A stretch of 52,371 nucleotides of DNA, taken from positions 1 to 52,371 of the forward strand of contig JAISVT010000049.1 in the NCBI GenBank assembly GCA_031271405.1, read 5' to 3'. Both the position numbers and the translations under genes were made by a program. Positions 17,310 through 27,800 of this stretch are shown here, piece by piece. The DNA comes from Candidatus Endomicrobium macrotermitis (GTDB lineage Bacteria > Elusimicrobiota > Endomicrobiia > Endomicrobiales > Endomicrobiaceae). How positions within the stretch are numbered: position 1 is the stretch's first letter; the number at the start of each line of letters is the position of its first letter. The notes under the pieces were generated by a model. That model had not been told where the DNA came from. It did no database searches and was given only the letters and a program-made list of their open reading frames with translations.

Positions 17310-19790
17310 ATGTCAGATTATAATCATTCGGAAGTTGAAAAAAAGTGGCAGAAAAGATGGGCGGACGATAAAATTTTTAAAGCCGTCAGGCAGGACGGAA
17401 AAGAAAAATATTATTGTCTTGTCATGCTTCCTTATCCGTCGGGAAACCTTCATATGGGGCATGTCAGAAACTATAGCATAGGCGACGTTTTTGCGCGTTT
17501 TCATAAGATGAACGGTAAAAACGTTATTCATCCTATGGGCTGGGACGCTTTCGGTTTGCCGGCTGAAAATGCCGCAATAAAAAATAAAATTCATCCCGCA
17601 AAATGGACAAAGCAGAATATTGCCCGTATGAGAGAACAGCTTAAAACTTTGGGCATATCTTACGACTGGGACAGGGAAATAGCGACCTGCGACGCCGAAT
17701 ATTACAAATGGAATCAGTGGTTTTTTATAAAAATGTGGGAAAAAGGGCTTGTTTTCAGGAAAAAAGCGACCGTTAACTGGTGCAATTCCTGTAATACGGT
17801 TTTGGCAAACGAACAGGTTTCGGAAGGCGTTTGCTGGAGATGTAAAAATCCTACGGAACACAGGGAACTTGAGCAGTGGTTTATAAAAATTACCGATTAT
17901 GCCGACGAGCTTCTTGAAGGGCACAAAGAGCTCGGCGGATGGCCGGAACAGGTTTTGTCTATGCAGAGAAACTGGATAGGAAAATCTTTCGGCGCGGAAG
18001 TTGATTTTGACCTGGCGGCCGGCGACAATAAAAACGGTAAAAAATTAAAGATATTTACAACGCGTCCCGACACTCTTTTCGGCGCTACTTTTATGGTCGT
18101 AGCTCCGGAACACGAAATTATAAGCGAACTTAAGCCCCGAATAACAAATTACGCTGAAGTTGAAAGATATGTAGCCGCGGCCGCGTCTAAATCCAATATC
18201 GAACGTTCGCAATGCAAAGATAAAACCGGCGTTTGCCTTGAAGGGATAAAAGCGGTAAATCCGGTCAACGGAAATTTGATTCCCGTTTTTACGGCGGATT
18301 ATGTTTTAACGGGTTACGGCACGGGCGCGATAATGGCCGTGCCTGCCCACGACCAGCGCGACCACGATTTCGCAAAAAAGCACAATGCGCCTATTATCGA
18401 AGTTATTAAAGGCGGTGGCGATACGCCCTTTGACGTTCAGGAAAAAGCCTACGAGGACGAAGGCATTCTTGTAAATTCAGGCCGATTCAACGGGATAAAA
18501 TCTACGGAAGCGTTTAAAGTTGTTTCGGAATGGGTTGAAAAACAGGGATTCGGCAAAAAAACGATAAACTTTAAATTGAAAGACTGGCTTATTTCACGCC
18601 AGAGATATTGGGGAACTCCGATACCTTTTATACATTGCCCGGTATGCGGAACCGTACCCGTGCCTGAAAAAGATTTGCCGGTATCTTTGCCGGAAGACAT
18701 TGAATTCACGGGAGAGGGCGAATCTCCGTTAAAAACGAGCGCGGATTTTCTAAACGTAAAATGCCCCAAATGCGGCGCAAACGCAAAAAGAGAAACGGAT
18801 ACCATGGACACTTTCGTTGATTCTTCCTGGTATTATGCCAGATACTGCGACGCGCATAATGACGGCGCGCCTTTTGACGGCGAAGAATTAAATTACTGGA
18901 TGCCCGTAAACCGGTATGTCGGCGGGATAGAGCATGCCTGTATGCATCTGATATATTCCAGGTTTTGGTACAAAGTTATGAGGGATTTGGGTTTTGCAAG
19001 AGATAATGAGCCTTTTACGAATCTTTTAACCCAGGGGATGGTAACGCTCGGCGGAAGCGCGATGTCCAAATCAAAAGGAAATACTGTTAGCCCCGATGAG
19101 ATAGTCGAAGAGTACGGAGCCGACACGGCAAGGCTTTTTATTTTGTTTGCCGCTCCGCCCCAGAAACAGCTTGACTGGTCAACCGAAGGCGTTGAGGGCT
19201 GCTGGAGATTTATCAACAGGATATGGAGACTTTACGATATCGTTTGCCATTGCGGGGAAGCGCAAAGCGCTGACGCGGCAATTCAGGCGTCAGAAAAAGA
19301 TAAAGAAGAACTTTTAAGAATAACTCATCAGTCCATAAAAAAAGTTACTGGCGACATAGAGAAAGAATTTCAGTTCAACACTGCGATATCTTCCGTTATG
19401 GAGCTTGTAAACGCTTTGTATTCATATAAATTCCACGGCAATGACGGGGGAGTTTCCAAAGAAGCGTATAGAGCGGTTATTCTGCTTATGGCGCCGTTTA
19501 CGCCTCATTTAAGCGAAGAAATTTGGGAAAAGCTCGGAAACAGTTCATGCATTTCGTCTTCAGGATGGCCTGCTTACGATGATAAATTTATAAACCGGAG
19601 CGAAATTGAAATTCCGGTTCAGATAAACGGTAAATTGAAAGGAAGAATAACAGTTTCGGCCGACAGCGGCGAAGAGCAGGTAAGAAAACAAGCCGAAAAC
19701 GATGAAAAGATTTCGCAGCATCTTAACGGCAGGCAGATAGTAAAGTTTATATACGTCAAAAACAAAATTATTACGATAGTGGTGAAATGA
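17310..19790 (+). CDS. leuS: Leucyl-tRNA synthetase
   Basis: 826 residues, normal for bacterial LeuRS. It charges tRNA-Leu. The class I HIGH motif is HMGH at 48-51 (PYPSGNLHMGHVRNY). A zinc-type CNSC...CWRC segment follows near 155-175, then the CP1 editing domain with TTRPDTLFGATF and GTGAIMAVPAHDQRD. A second cysteine cluster (CPVCG, CPKCG) and the MSKSK motif at 585-589 complete the catalytic core. The ATG at 17310 follows an AGAGGTTG ribosome-binding site. I saw no T-box leader. Confidence 0.97.
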   Translation: MSDYNHSEVEKKWQKRWADDKIFKAVRQDGKEKYYCLVMLPYPSGNLHMGHVRNYSIGDVFARFHKMNGKNVIHPMGWDAFGLPAENAAIKNKIHPAKWTKQNIARMREQLKTLGISYDWDREIATCDAEYYKWNQWFFIKMWEKGLVFRKKATVNWCNSCNTVLANEQVSEGVCWRCKNPTEHRELEQWFIKITDYADELLEGHKELGGWPEQVLSMQRNWIGKSFGAEVDFDLAAGDNKNGKKLKIFTTRPDTLFGATFMVVAPEHEIISELKPRITNYAEVERYVAAAASKSNIERSQCKDKTGVCLEGIKAVNPVNGNLIPVFTADYVLTGYGTGAIMAVPAHDQRDHDFAKKHNAPIIEVIKGGGDTPFDVQEKAYEDEGILVNSGRFNGIKSTEAFKVVSEWVEKQGFGKKTINFKLKDWLISRQRYWGTPIPFIHCPVCGTVPVPEKDLPVSLPEDIEFTGEGESPLKTSADFLNVKCPKCGANAKRETDTMDTFVDSSWYYARYCDAHNDGAPFDGEELNYWMPVNRYVGGIEHACMHLIYSRFWYKVMRDLGFARDNEPFTNLLTQGMVTLGGSAMSKSKGNTVSPDEIVEEYGADTARLFILFAAPPQKQLDWSTEGVEGCWRFINRIWRLYDIVCHCGEAQSADAAIQASEKDKEELLRITHQSIKKVTGDIEKEFQFNTAISSVMELVNALYSYKFHGNDGGVSKEAYRAVILLMAPFTPHLSEEIWEKLGNSSCISSSGWPAYDDKFINRSEIEIPVQINGKLKGRITVSADSGEEQVRKQAENDEKISQHLNGRQIVKFIYVKNKIITIVVK

Positions 19791-19950
19791 CAAGAGCCCA
19801 ATTCCCGATAACGGATTTCGGGACGTCAACAGCAGTCAAAATGGACACCGGCTTTAATTAAAAAATAGGGTTTATTCTTTATATCCTTAACATCGTATGG
19901 CAAACTTGGATTCCCGGCCAAAACACCCGGAAATTACGGCGGTCGTTAAA

Positions 19951-20571
19951 ATGGATTTATTTTCATTCGATAAAAACTACTGCGATAAAGGCTTTAAACT
20001 TCTGGCAGGTATTGACGAAGCGGGACGCGGCCCTTTGGCGGGGCCTGTCACTGCTGCGGCCGTGATACTTCCTCAAGATATAAACATTCCTTATTTAAAC
20101 GATTCCAAACAGCTTACTGAAAAAAAAAGAGAAATCCTTTTTGACATAATAAAAGAAAAGGCTTTGGCTTACGCCGTTTCGTCTGCCGATAATGCCGTAA
20201 TCGATGAAATTAATATTTTACAGGCTACTTTTACCGCTATGAGAAATTCCGTATCGGGTTTAAACGTAAAGCCGGAATTATGTCTGGTTGACGGAAACCA
20301 TAAAATACCGGATTTGCCTTTTGAACAGGAAGCCGTTATAGACGGCGACGCGAAAAGCGCAGCAATAGCAGCGGCTTCTATACTTGCAAAAGTCACGAGA
20401 GACAGAATGATGCTCGAATATTCAAAACAATATCCTTTATATAAATTTGAAAAGCACAAAGGATACGGAACAAAAGTCCATATTGAGGCTTTAAAAGTGT
20501 ACGGAGCATGCCCGATACACCGTAAAACCTTTGCTCCGGTAAAACTTTATTCGGGAAATTCTAATGGCTGA
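19951..20571 (+). CDS. rnhB: Ribonuclease HII
   Basis: 206 residues from the chosen start. It removes ribonucleotides from RNA-DNA hybrids. The catalytic DE pair is D22/E23 in GIDEAGRGPLAGP; NDSKQLTEKKRE, LVDGN and the late KHKGYGTKVH follow. I chose ATG 19951 (GGCGG upstream) because the ATG at 19897 has no ribosome-binding site and its extra 18 residues fall in hairpin-rich, repeat-like sequence (CCCGG...CCGGA). It overlaps yraN by 8 nt. Confidence 0.92.
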   Translation: MDLFSFDKNYCDKGFKLLAGIDEAGRGPLAGPVTAAAVILPQDINIPYLNDSKQLTEKKREILFDIIKEKALAYAVSSADNAVIDEINILQATFTAMRNSVSGLNVKPELCLVDGNHKIPDLPFEQEAVIDGDAKSAAIAAASILAKVTRDRMMLEYSKQYPLYKFEKHKGYGTKVHIEALKVYGACPIHRKTFAPVKLYSGNSNG

Positions 20572-20932
20572 CGCCAGAAAAACGGGCTTTGATAAAGAAA
20601 AAGAGGCCGCTAAGTTTTTAACAAAAAACGGCTATAAAATAATCGAAACCAATTTTAATACGAAGTACGGCGAAATAGACATAATCGCGAAGCATAAAAA
20701 ATGTTTGGTTTTTGTAGAAGTAAAATACAGGAAATCTTCGGATATGGGCGCCCCGCAGGAAGCCGTAACGTTTCAAAAACAGCAAAAAATAATCAAATCC
20801 GCAATTGTGTACCTGAAGCAAAATCATATAAGAAGCGATATAAGATTTGATGTCGCCGCGATAACCGGCGGAGAAATAACCGTCATCGAGTCCGCTTTCG
20901 GACTGCCTGAAAATAAATACTATGGCATTTAA
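20564..20932 (+). CDS. yraN: YraN/UPF0102 family nuclease-fold protein
   Basis: 122 residues, normal length. The PD-(D/E)XK-like core is visible: NFNTKYGEIDIIAKHKKCLVFVEVKYRKS, with the E-x-D and E-x-K residues in place. The biochemical role of the family is not settled; the fold suggests DNA processing, and it resembles Holliday-junction-type endonucleases. It overlaps rnhB by 8 nt, the usual neighbour in many genomes. The gap after it (20933-21037) holds a TGCATC/GATGCA-rich repeat-like segment. Confidence 0.92.
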   Translation: MADARKTGFDKEKEAAKFLTKNGYKIIETNFNTKYGEIDIIAKHKKCLVFVEVKYRKSSDMGAPQEAVTFQKQQKIIKSAIVYLKQNHIRSDIRFDVAAITGGEITVIESAFGLPENKYYGI

Positions 20933-21037
20933 AAATGCCCGGTAATTAGATGCATTGAGGCATCGGCGCATAGCAAAGACAAACGCCGCTACCATGCAGC
21001 CGTGCATCTATTCCTTTATGCATCTGCCGTTTTCCAA

Positions 21038-21066
21038 TTGTCTTTAATCCTCGTTTTTGGTAAAAT
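21038..21066 (+). promoter_or_regulatory. Promoter of the response regulator block (leaderless start)
   Basis: TTGTCT (21038-21043), a 17-bp spacer and TAAAAT (21061-21066). The ATG at 21073 lies 6 nt after the -10 box, so the mRNA should begin at or within a base of the start codon. No ribosome-binding site is present. Confidence 0.7.
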
Positions 21067-21072
21067 TTCACT

Positions 21073-21444
21073 ATGATTAAAATAATGCTTGTCGATGATG
21101 AAGTTTACGCCAGAGACAATATGGCGCGTATTATACAAAGGAAAGGGTTTTTCGTTTGCTGCGCCGGCGATGCCGACGAAGCTCTTGAGGTTTTTAAAAA
21201 AGAAAATCCGGATATTATCTTTTTGGATCTTATGCTGCCGGATTTGGACGGCGACCATCTGTTTCCGTATTTTAAAGAAATTAACCCTTCGGTCAGCATT
21301 TATTTTATAACCGGTTCGGGGATAGTTTTTACCGAAGAAAAGGCAAAAGAACTCGGCGCTGCCGGATATATGCAAAAACCCGTTTATCCGGAAGATTTGT
21401 TTAAACTTCTGGAAGAAATAAAATCTGCGAATGAGGCGAAATGA
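21073..21444 (+). CDS. Stand-alone response regulator receiver protein
   Basis: 123 residues, a single CheY-like receiver with no output domain. The acidic pocket is D8/D9, the phosphoacceptor D52 (IIFLDLMLPDLDG), with the switch Thr at T80 and Lys at K102 (QKP). No histidine kinase is in the window. It shares a 4-nt ATGA overlap with the next gene, an exported protein of unknown function. It appears to head a block ending in a beta-1,3-glucanase, so it may signal by protein contact rather than DNA binding. Its ATG appears leaderless. Confidence 0.92.
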   Translation: MIKIMLVDDEVYARDNMARIIQRKGFFVCCAGDADEALEVFKKENPDIIFLDLMLPDLDGDHLFPYFKEINPSVSIYFITGSGIVFTEEKAKELGAAGYMQKPVYPEDLFKLLEEIKSANEAK

Positions 21445-22229
21445 GAAAATTTATAGTTTTGGTTTTATCGATATGCGTTTTCGCCAATGCCGCTTTTGCT
21501 TACGGCGGAAGAAATTATGAAGAATTCAACGAATATAGGTCTAAATACAGAATACTGTACGGCCTTTTGCTTGTAGTCGGCGGCGGATTTTTGGCTTATG
21601 ACGGTTTCAGAACGGTAAAAATCGATATTTCTAAGCCTGCGGTAAGCTTTACCGCTAGCGGTATGTGGAATTATACTCCATTTGGTGGGGTAGAGCGAGT
21701 ATTAAATGCAAAAGGTACTATTACAAACACAGGGAATGTGACTTTGAAGCAGCTTACATTTGAAGTCAGATATAGAAGTACTGGATATCAGTCGGGTTTT
21801 TATTATCCGGCCCCCGATTATAGAGGAAATCCTACAGGATTTCCTGTCGATTTTACAGGTATAGGGAGTATCCTTTACACATCAGAAGTTGGACAGATCA
21901 ATAATTGGGAAAATCACAGCTTTTATTCTCGTATGGATGCGAATGGCAATGATCCTTTCGGTAGCCCTGATCCTTATTGGTCTGACGATGGGAGTCTTGT
22001 TGAAATTGTAAACGTCAACTATACCTGGGACAAAAAATATAAAGAAGAAATGAATAACGTATATGAAGGCCTTGCCGGAGTCGTTCTTTTCGGCGCAGGG
22101 GTGTATGTTTTGGTCGATTATATTGTGAGCTTGAACCGCTTCAATTATTATATGAAAAAACACGGAATGGACATATACGTTGAAAACAATTACGACGAAT
22201 TCCAATTGAAAATGAGCAAGAGGATATAG
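21441..22229 (+). CDS. Exported/membrane protein of unknown function
   Basis: 262 residues. It has a signal peptide (cleavage likely after FAF... AFA, residue 20), a hydrophobic stretch at about 38-54, an extracytoplasmic domain (about 60-205) with a possible beta-rich fold (KGTITNTGNVTLKQLTFEVRY resembles an extracellular 'FxxE' additive domain), and a second hydrophobic helix at about 209-230. I do not recognise a family. Its start overlaps the response regulator stop. The middle of the gene is more AT-rich and uses different codons than the flanking core genes. Confidence 0.75.
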   Translation: MRKFIVLVLSICVFANAAFAYGGRNYEEFNEYRSKYRILYGLLLVVGGGFLAYDGFRTVKIDISKPAVSFTASGMWNYTPFGGVERVLNAKGTITNTGNVTLKQLTFEVRYRSTGYQSGFYYPAPDYRGNPTGFPVDFTGIGSILYTSEVGQINNWENHSFYSRMDANGNDPFGSPDPYWSDDGSLVEIVNVNYTWDKKYKEEMNNVYEGLAGVVLFGAGVYVLVDYIVSLNRFNYYMKKHGMDIYVENNYDEFQLKMSKRI

Positions 22230-22267
22230 TTTTTATATAACCATTGATCACCCGAGAAAAACAATAA

Positions 22268-24844
22268 ATGAATCTTATAAAAACTATTATTATAATTTTT
22301 ATTCTTTCAATCGTTTTTTCTATTCCTGTATTTGCAAAAGAAATAAAAAAAGACACGGATTTTTTCAAAAGCAGAACGATCAGTGAAGCACAAAACTTTG
22401 GTGTGAGAGGAGCGATAAGAATAAACCGGTTTGATGGCGTTAATGAATTTTTTGTTAAAGACACTGGGCTTTTATACACAGTAAATTATGATAGTTATAC
22501 CGTAACCACTACTCCTTTCAGCATTCCTACGACTATTTATTCGACAAATAGCTATTACGGGACGCAGGATCATAGAAATCTCAAAATCTCAAGAGATATT
22601 AATAATGACGTTTATGTTGCCGGCAATGTTTCCCCGGAAGCTAGGCTGAGTTACAATGAAGGTTATGATTCGATAAAAAAATATACAGGCAATATTGAGC
22701 AATGGAGCATTACTCCCAGAACTACACTTAAGTCGTGCATAGAGCCTGAAGGGCTTATTCTTTCAAAAAACAATGATTTTTTATATGCCGTTTATAATAA
22801 CAATGGTGTTCCCGGCGGACAAAGAGAGATATATAAAATTAATAAACAAACGGGAGCCTATTCTGTTATATACAGCGCTCCTATGCCAACTACTTCGGAA
22901 AGAACTCTTTTGCTTAGGGCAATAACCGATGAAGATGACAATATTTATCTTTTATCTGTAAAAGACGGGACAAAACTCGTTTTACAAAAAATAGATTCTT
23001 CGGGAACACAGATCTTTGTTAAGGAGTTTTCCGGTAAAAGCGGGCTGCTTGTCAGTCCTATAGATATTCAGTTTTTGAATAACGGGTCAGTCTTTATTGT
23101 AGCAGAAGAAGGGTGGGAGCCTATCGGAGTCAGAAATTATTTACATAATATTGTTGCTTTGCTTGATAAACAGGGAAATATAATTTCAAATATTATTATT
23201 GATAGGGTTCTTGATATGAGTCTTGGGAATGATGTCTATATGATGGGTTTTGTTGGAGCGGATGAAAGCGGGATTTATTATCTGTTTGCTTATAGTAATG
23301 CTCTATATATGGGCAGCACAAGGGCAGGGGTTTCAAGGTTAATCAAGTATAATTACCAAAATCAGGTGGTTCAAACTTTATATTTGCCCGGGAGATACAG
23401 CGCAGATTCGGGTATGATTTCTGCGTATGGTTGGCTTGACAGCATTCAGATATCTAAGCAGAATCCATGGAGAGAACCGTTTGTAAAAAACAAAGTCCTA
23501 TATGTGCCTTACATAGATAACTATAATGAAGCAGACCGTGAAAATACTTTTAGGGCGTTATCATATAATGTTGACATCAATAATGCTCTTACCTCATTAA
23601 AATATAGTGATAATGCAAACTTTGTAAATAAAGTGTCCAGTCCGGCTTATATAACCAAACCCGATCATGATATGACGTTTAGGGTGAAGTATAAAAATTT
23701 CAGTGAAAAAGCTCCAATATCCGGTTTCCCCAGAGTCCATATTTACGCTGACGGAGTTCCTGTAGCAGACAGTCCTTTTCCAATGTCTGCCGTTGATCCT
23801 GTTGATATTGACTATGCCAAAGGGGTTGATTATTCTGTTTCAGTCAAGATGATTTGCACAGCTCAAACGGAATATTCTTATGAAGTTGAGTTGACGGACG
23901 GAATAGAAACATTTAACAGCGATAAGTATATCCTGCCAAATTATATTCCTTCAAAACCTATAGCAATAAGCCCGAATGCTGTAGGTGAAAAAGTCAGTAA
24001 TATGAATGTTGATTTAGAGTGGCTTTGCGGTACTTCGAGCGTAACTTATACTTTACAAATGGCCGGTCCTTACGATAATCTTACAAGTACTTATTCATGG
24101 GTAACAAAATATTCAGGCAGCGGTACAAAACATACCTCTGCGCAGCTTGAACTTGATAAATATTATTATTGGAAAGTCGCTGCGGCAAATTCTGCAGGCA
24201 TTACCGAAGAGAGCGAAGTTTTCTTTTTTAGGGCATTTGATATACCGCTTCCTCCGGTAAAAGTAAGCCCTGACAAAGATGTAGTTGATATAATCGGAGC
24301 GGCAAATGTTCTAATCGAATGGTTTTGTCCGACTCCAAACGTAACGTATTCGCTGAAAATAGCAGGGCCTTATGACAATGCCGTAAGCAGTTATACGTGG
24401 ACGGAAATATATAACGGTACGGGTAGATATCGTACCGTTCCGGCGGAATACGGCAAACACTATTACTGGAAAGTCTTGGCCTCGAATTATGAGGGCGATA
24501 GTGCGGAAAGCGATATATTTCATTTTAGTACTGCAAATATAGGGAAAAAAGCTTTCAATGCTCCAAATCCTTTTAATCCGGCGAGAGGGCAGCAGACGAG
24601 ATTTGTTTTTGAGATGCCCGAATCCGGAACGGCGCAGATATCGCTCTATTCGGAATACGGCGATAAAGTATGGGAATCCGAAACGTTTTATAAACCGTCA
24701 GGTCAAGGTTTTTCTGAAATCATATATGACGGTAAAGACAATTCGGGAAAAGCATTGTATAACGGAACATATCTTGCGGTTATAACAAAAAAATACAACG
24801 GAAAGACAAGTGTGGAAAAATGCAGAATCTTGGTGATAAAATGA
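22268..24844 (+). CDS. Large exported protein: propeller-like region, tandem FN3-like repeats, FlgD-type tail
   Basis: 858 residues. Signal peptide with likely cleavage after VFA (residue 24). Residues about 60-450 carry repeated strand-rich segments typical of a beta-propeller (for example DEDDNIYLLSVKDG). A beta domain covers about 462-558. Two homologous FN3-like modules follow at about 560-655 and 658-752; both contain YDN...Y/SYxW and KxYYWKVxAxN. The C-terminus (759-858) begins APNPFNPARGQ and has the FlgD Ig-like/sorting-type layout. The function is not known; a surface or secreted binding protein is inferred. It overlaps the glucanase gene by 4 nt. Confidence 0.82.
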   Translation: MNLIKTIIIIFILSIVFSIPVFAKEIKKDTDFFKSRTISEAQNFGVRGAIRINRFDGVNEFFVKDTGLLYTVNYDSYTVTTTPFSIPTTIYSTNSYYGTQDHRNLKISRDINNDVYVAGNVSPEARLSYNEGYDSIKKYTGNIEQWSITPRTTLKSCIEPEGLILSKNNDFLYAVYNNNGVPGGQREIYKINKQTGAYSVIYSAPMPTTSERTLLLRAITDEDDNIYLLSVKDGTKLVLQKIDSSGTQIFVKEFSGKSGLLVSPIDIQFLNNGSVFIVAEEGWEPIGVRNYLHNIVALLDKQGNIISNIIIDRVLDMSLGNDVYMMGFVGADESGIYYLFAYSNALYMGSTRAGVSRLIKYNYQNQVVQTLYLPGRYSADSGMISAYGWLDSIQISKQNPWREPFVKNKVLYVPYIDNYNEADRENTFRALSYNVDINNALTSLKYSDNANFVNKVSSPAYITKPDHDMTFRVKYKNFSEKAPISGFPRVHIYADGVPVADSPFPMSAVDPVDIDYAKGVDYSVSVKMICTAQTEYSYEVELTDGIETFNSDKYILPNYIPSKPIAISPNAVGEKVSNMNVDLEWLCGTSSVTYTLQMAGPYDNLTSTYSWVTKYSGSGTKHTSAQLELDKYYYWKVAAANSAGITEESEVFFFRAFDIPLPPVKVSPDKDVVDIIGAANVLIEWFCPTPNVTYSLKIAGPYDNAVSSYTWTEIYNGTGRYRTVPAEYGKHYYWKVLASNYEGDSAESDIFHFSTANIGKKAFNAPNPFNPARGQQTRFVFEMPESGTAQISLYSEYGDKVWESETFYKPSGQGFSEIIYDGKDNSGKALYNGTYLAVITKKYNGKTSVEKCRILVIK

Positions 24845-27800
24845 ACAATATTATGAAAAAAACAGGAATATGTTTTGCCGTTATTATGTTAACAGCGTCT
24901 TTAGGAGCTGTTGTTTTTGCCGCTCCGCAAAATCCTGACTCTTCTCTTCTTCGCAATGTCCCTTCCGCAATGCCTAGCCCTACGGCAAGGATGTCTGTCC
25001 AGCCCTATGCGTATCCTACAAACAGGTGGTGGGGCGCTTCGTATATTGATAATATGCATAGCGGGTCTGCACAACAAGCAACTCATTCTACAATGATGTC
25101 ACTGGGTACGGCTAACATAAAATTTATAAAAGATATATATAATACGGATAAGGTTGGCGTAGGCTATCAGCTCATAGCCTCAAGCGCCGGTGTAAGGTCA
25201 GGCGGAAATGATTTTGGTCAGGCTCCTACGGGTATGTTACAGTTATGTATTAGTTCTGCCCCGAATATGAAAGCATATATTCAAAATCCGGCACCGCTAA
25301 AAGTAACGTCATTCTCCGATTGGTCTGTAACCGCGGAAATAAGCGATACCGTAAATGCTAATGTAAAAATGACTACGACTTTTGTAAAAGGCGGAATTTT
25401 CACATATAGCGTTTTTTCCGATAGGACATATCCGTATTTAGCGTTGTGGCCTGCATCTCCTACGATAATATCTATGACGGACGGAATAATTATATCACAA
25501 GGCGTCCCGGGGCAGGAGCAGTGGTATGCCGTATACGCTCCTTCCGGGACAACTTTTTCGACGCTTGACGGCGGATGGACGCAGGGAATAAATTTGCCGG
25601 CAGGAGAGAGGTATCTTGTAACTGCCTATCTCGGCACCAGGTCGGAACTCTCGGATACCGATGCAAGAAATTTATTTAATGCGTATCGCCCGTACGCGTA
25701 CAATTTTATAACAGACACGAAAGCTACTTGGACAAAAAACAGCGATTTGTCAATTACTACGACATTTGAATATAAAACGGAACCAAAACGGACAGATATT
25801 GACTATCAGAACGGAAATACCCTGTTTGCTTTGTATCCGCATCAATGGAGAAATAATACTCTGCTGTCTGCAAAGCTTAAGGAATATACAACTCTTCGCG
25901 GAAAAATGCAGGTTTACAGCGGAAAGTCTTTTCAGACAAAACATAATTTTTACGGCGTACTGCCGCATTTGACTTATGAAGTTCCGGCGTCAAGCCGTTC
26001 TGTGTTCGACACATACATTAATAACGAAAAGTCTTTTAATGTAGCAGGCGGTTTTAATAACACATACCGCAGGGGCAAAACAATTGCGAATGCGGCAAAT
26101 CTTATTACCGTTTTTCATCAGGCGGGTAAAATTACCGAACGCAACGACATGATAGCTAAGTTAAAAACCGAGCTTACTTCGTGGTATAACGGTTCAGGCC
26201 ATTTCTTTCAGTATGACGGCACATGGGGCGGAATAATTCCTAATCCTACCAGTAAGGACAGCGGAGACGGAGGCAAATTCGGGTTCGGCGAGGAGATGTA
26301 CAACGACCATCATTTTCATTACGGATATTTCATCTATGCTTCGGCGATACTTGCAATGTATGACCAAGAGTTTGCCTCAAGCGATAAGTATAAAAAAATA
26401 ACTAATTTGCTTGTAAGAGATTTTGCAAGCCCCGACAGGCCCGGTGAAAACGGCAATAACAGTTTCCCGTTTTTAAGAAATTTTGACGTTTATGAGGGGC
26501 ACAGCTGGGCAAACGGAAAAGGCGCCAGCGATAACGGAGATGACGGAAGCGATCAGGAATCGATATCTGAAGCAATGAATGCATGGGCGGCAATTTATCT
26601 TTGGGGCGTTGTGACAAACAATGATGAATGGATAAAGCTCGGTATGTACGGATATGCTACCGAAAGCAGAGCTTCGGATGAATATTATTTCGATATATAT
26701 GATGAAACTTACCCGGCTGCTTATACGCACCGCGGAGGCATTTTATTCGACAGCGCTTTAAAATACATAACTCATTGGAACTCTACGGCTCCGCAGGAAA
26801 AATACGGGATATGGGTACTTCCGCTTACTCCGTCTATGTTGTATATGGGTTATGATACGGCGGCGGCAAATAAGTTTTATACGAAAATGAGCGAAGAGAC
26901 AGTAAGTCAGAGTACTTCTACCTGGAGGGACATTCTGTTAAGGTATAAAGCTCTGTACGATGTTGATGGAGCTTTGTCCGATTGGGGTAATATGCCGGCA
27001 GCAACCGAAGGCAGCAGCCTGTCTTTTTCATACAATTTTATTCATTTTTTCAGAGAATACGGGCAAGTCAGCACGGATTATATTTCAAACAGCCCGTTTT
27101 TTACGGCGATGAAAAAGGGCAGCCAAAATACTTTTTTTGCTTTTAATAACACTTCCGGTTATAAAACTTTTGACGTCTATAATGCGGGCGGAATTTCATC
27201 TGTAGGCAAAATGGAAGTCCCGCCGATGACCACTTTTGTCGCGGTTTCAACAAACATTGCCGGCGGTAACTTTATTCCTCTAAAATACGATTCTTTAGGC
27301 GCGATGTATTATGACAAAAACGCGGGCTGGTATGCTTTGGGCTTGCCGAAATATACCGATAAAGTCGCAATATCTTCATTTGCCGCTCCCGCGACAAATC
27401 CGGATTGTATTTATTTCCCTGCGGCTTTTGAAGTAAAGGCCGCCGCAAATAATATAAGCGAAACTGCCGTTTATATTGACGCCGCGGATCTCCATTTTTC
27501 AAGCGGGACTGCCGATAAAATAAGGCTTGCCTATTATCATGCGCCCGAATCGTTCGATTATCCGCAGCAGGAAACGATAATCAAATCTTCCGGCACCGAT
27601 ACCGCAAGTTTAAGAATAAAAGCAAATATAAACGCCGCGGGAAAGTATGTTTTAGTGATGCCTTTTTTCAGCGATATTTACAATCTCGGCGGACAGATAA
27701 CAGTTAAAGGGAGCCCTGCCGGGAATATCGAAGTTCACATTTACGATACTGTTCAAAATACTACTTCTACGGCAGTCACTGCTATTGACGGTAAGTACAG

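Noticed and set aside
19897-19950. rnhB starting at the ATG 19897
   Set aside because: No ribosome-binding site, and the extra 18 residues fall in repeat-like hairpin sequence; ATG 19951 fits the family better.
24558-24785. A 75-codon frame on the plus strand
   Set aside because: Out of frame with the FlgD-type tail of the large exported protein, which clearly continues there.
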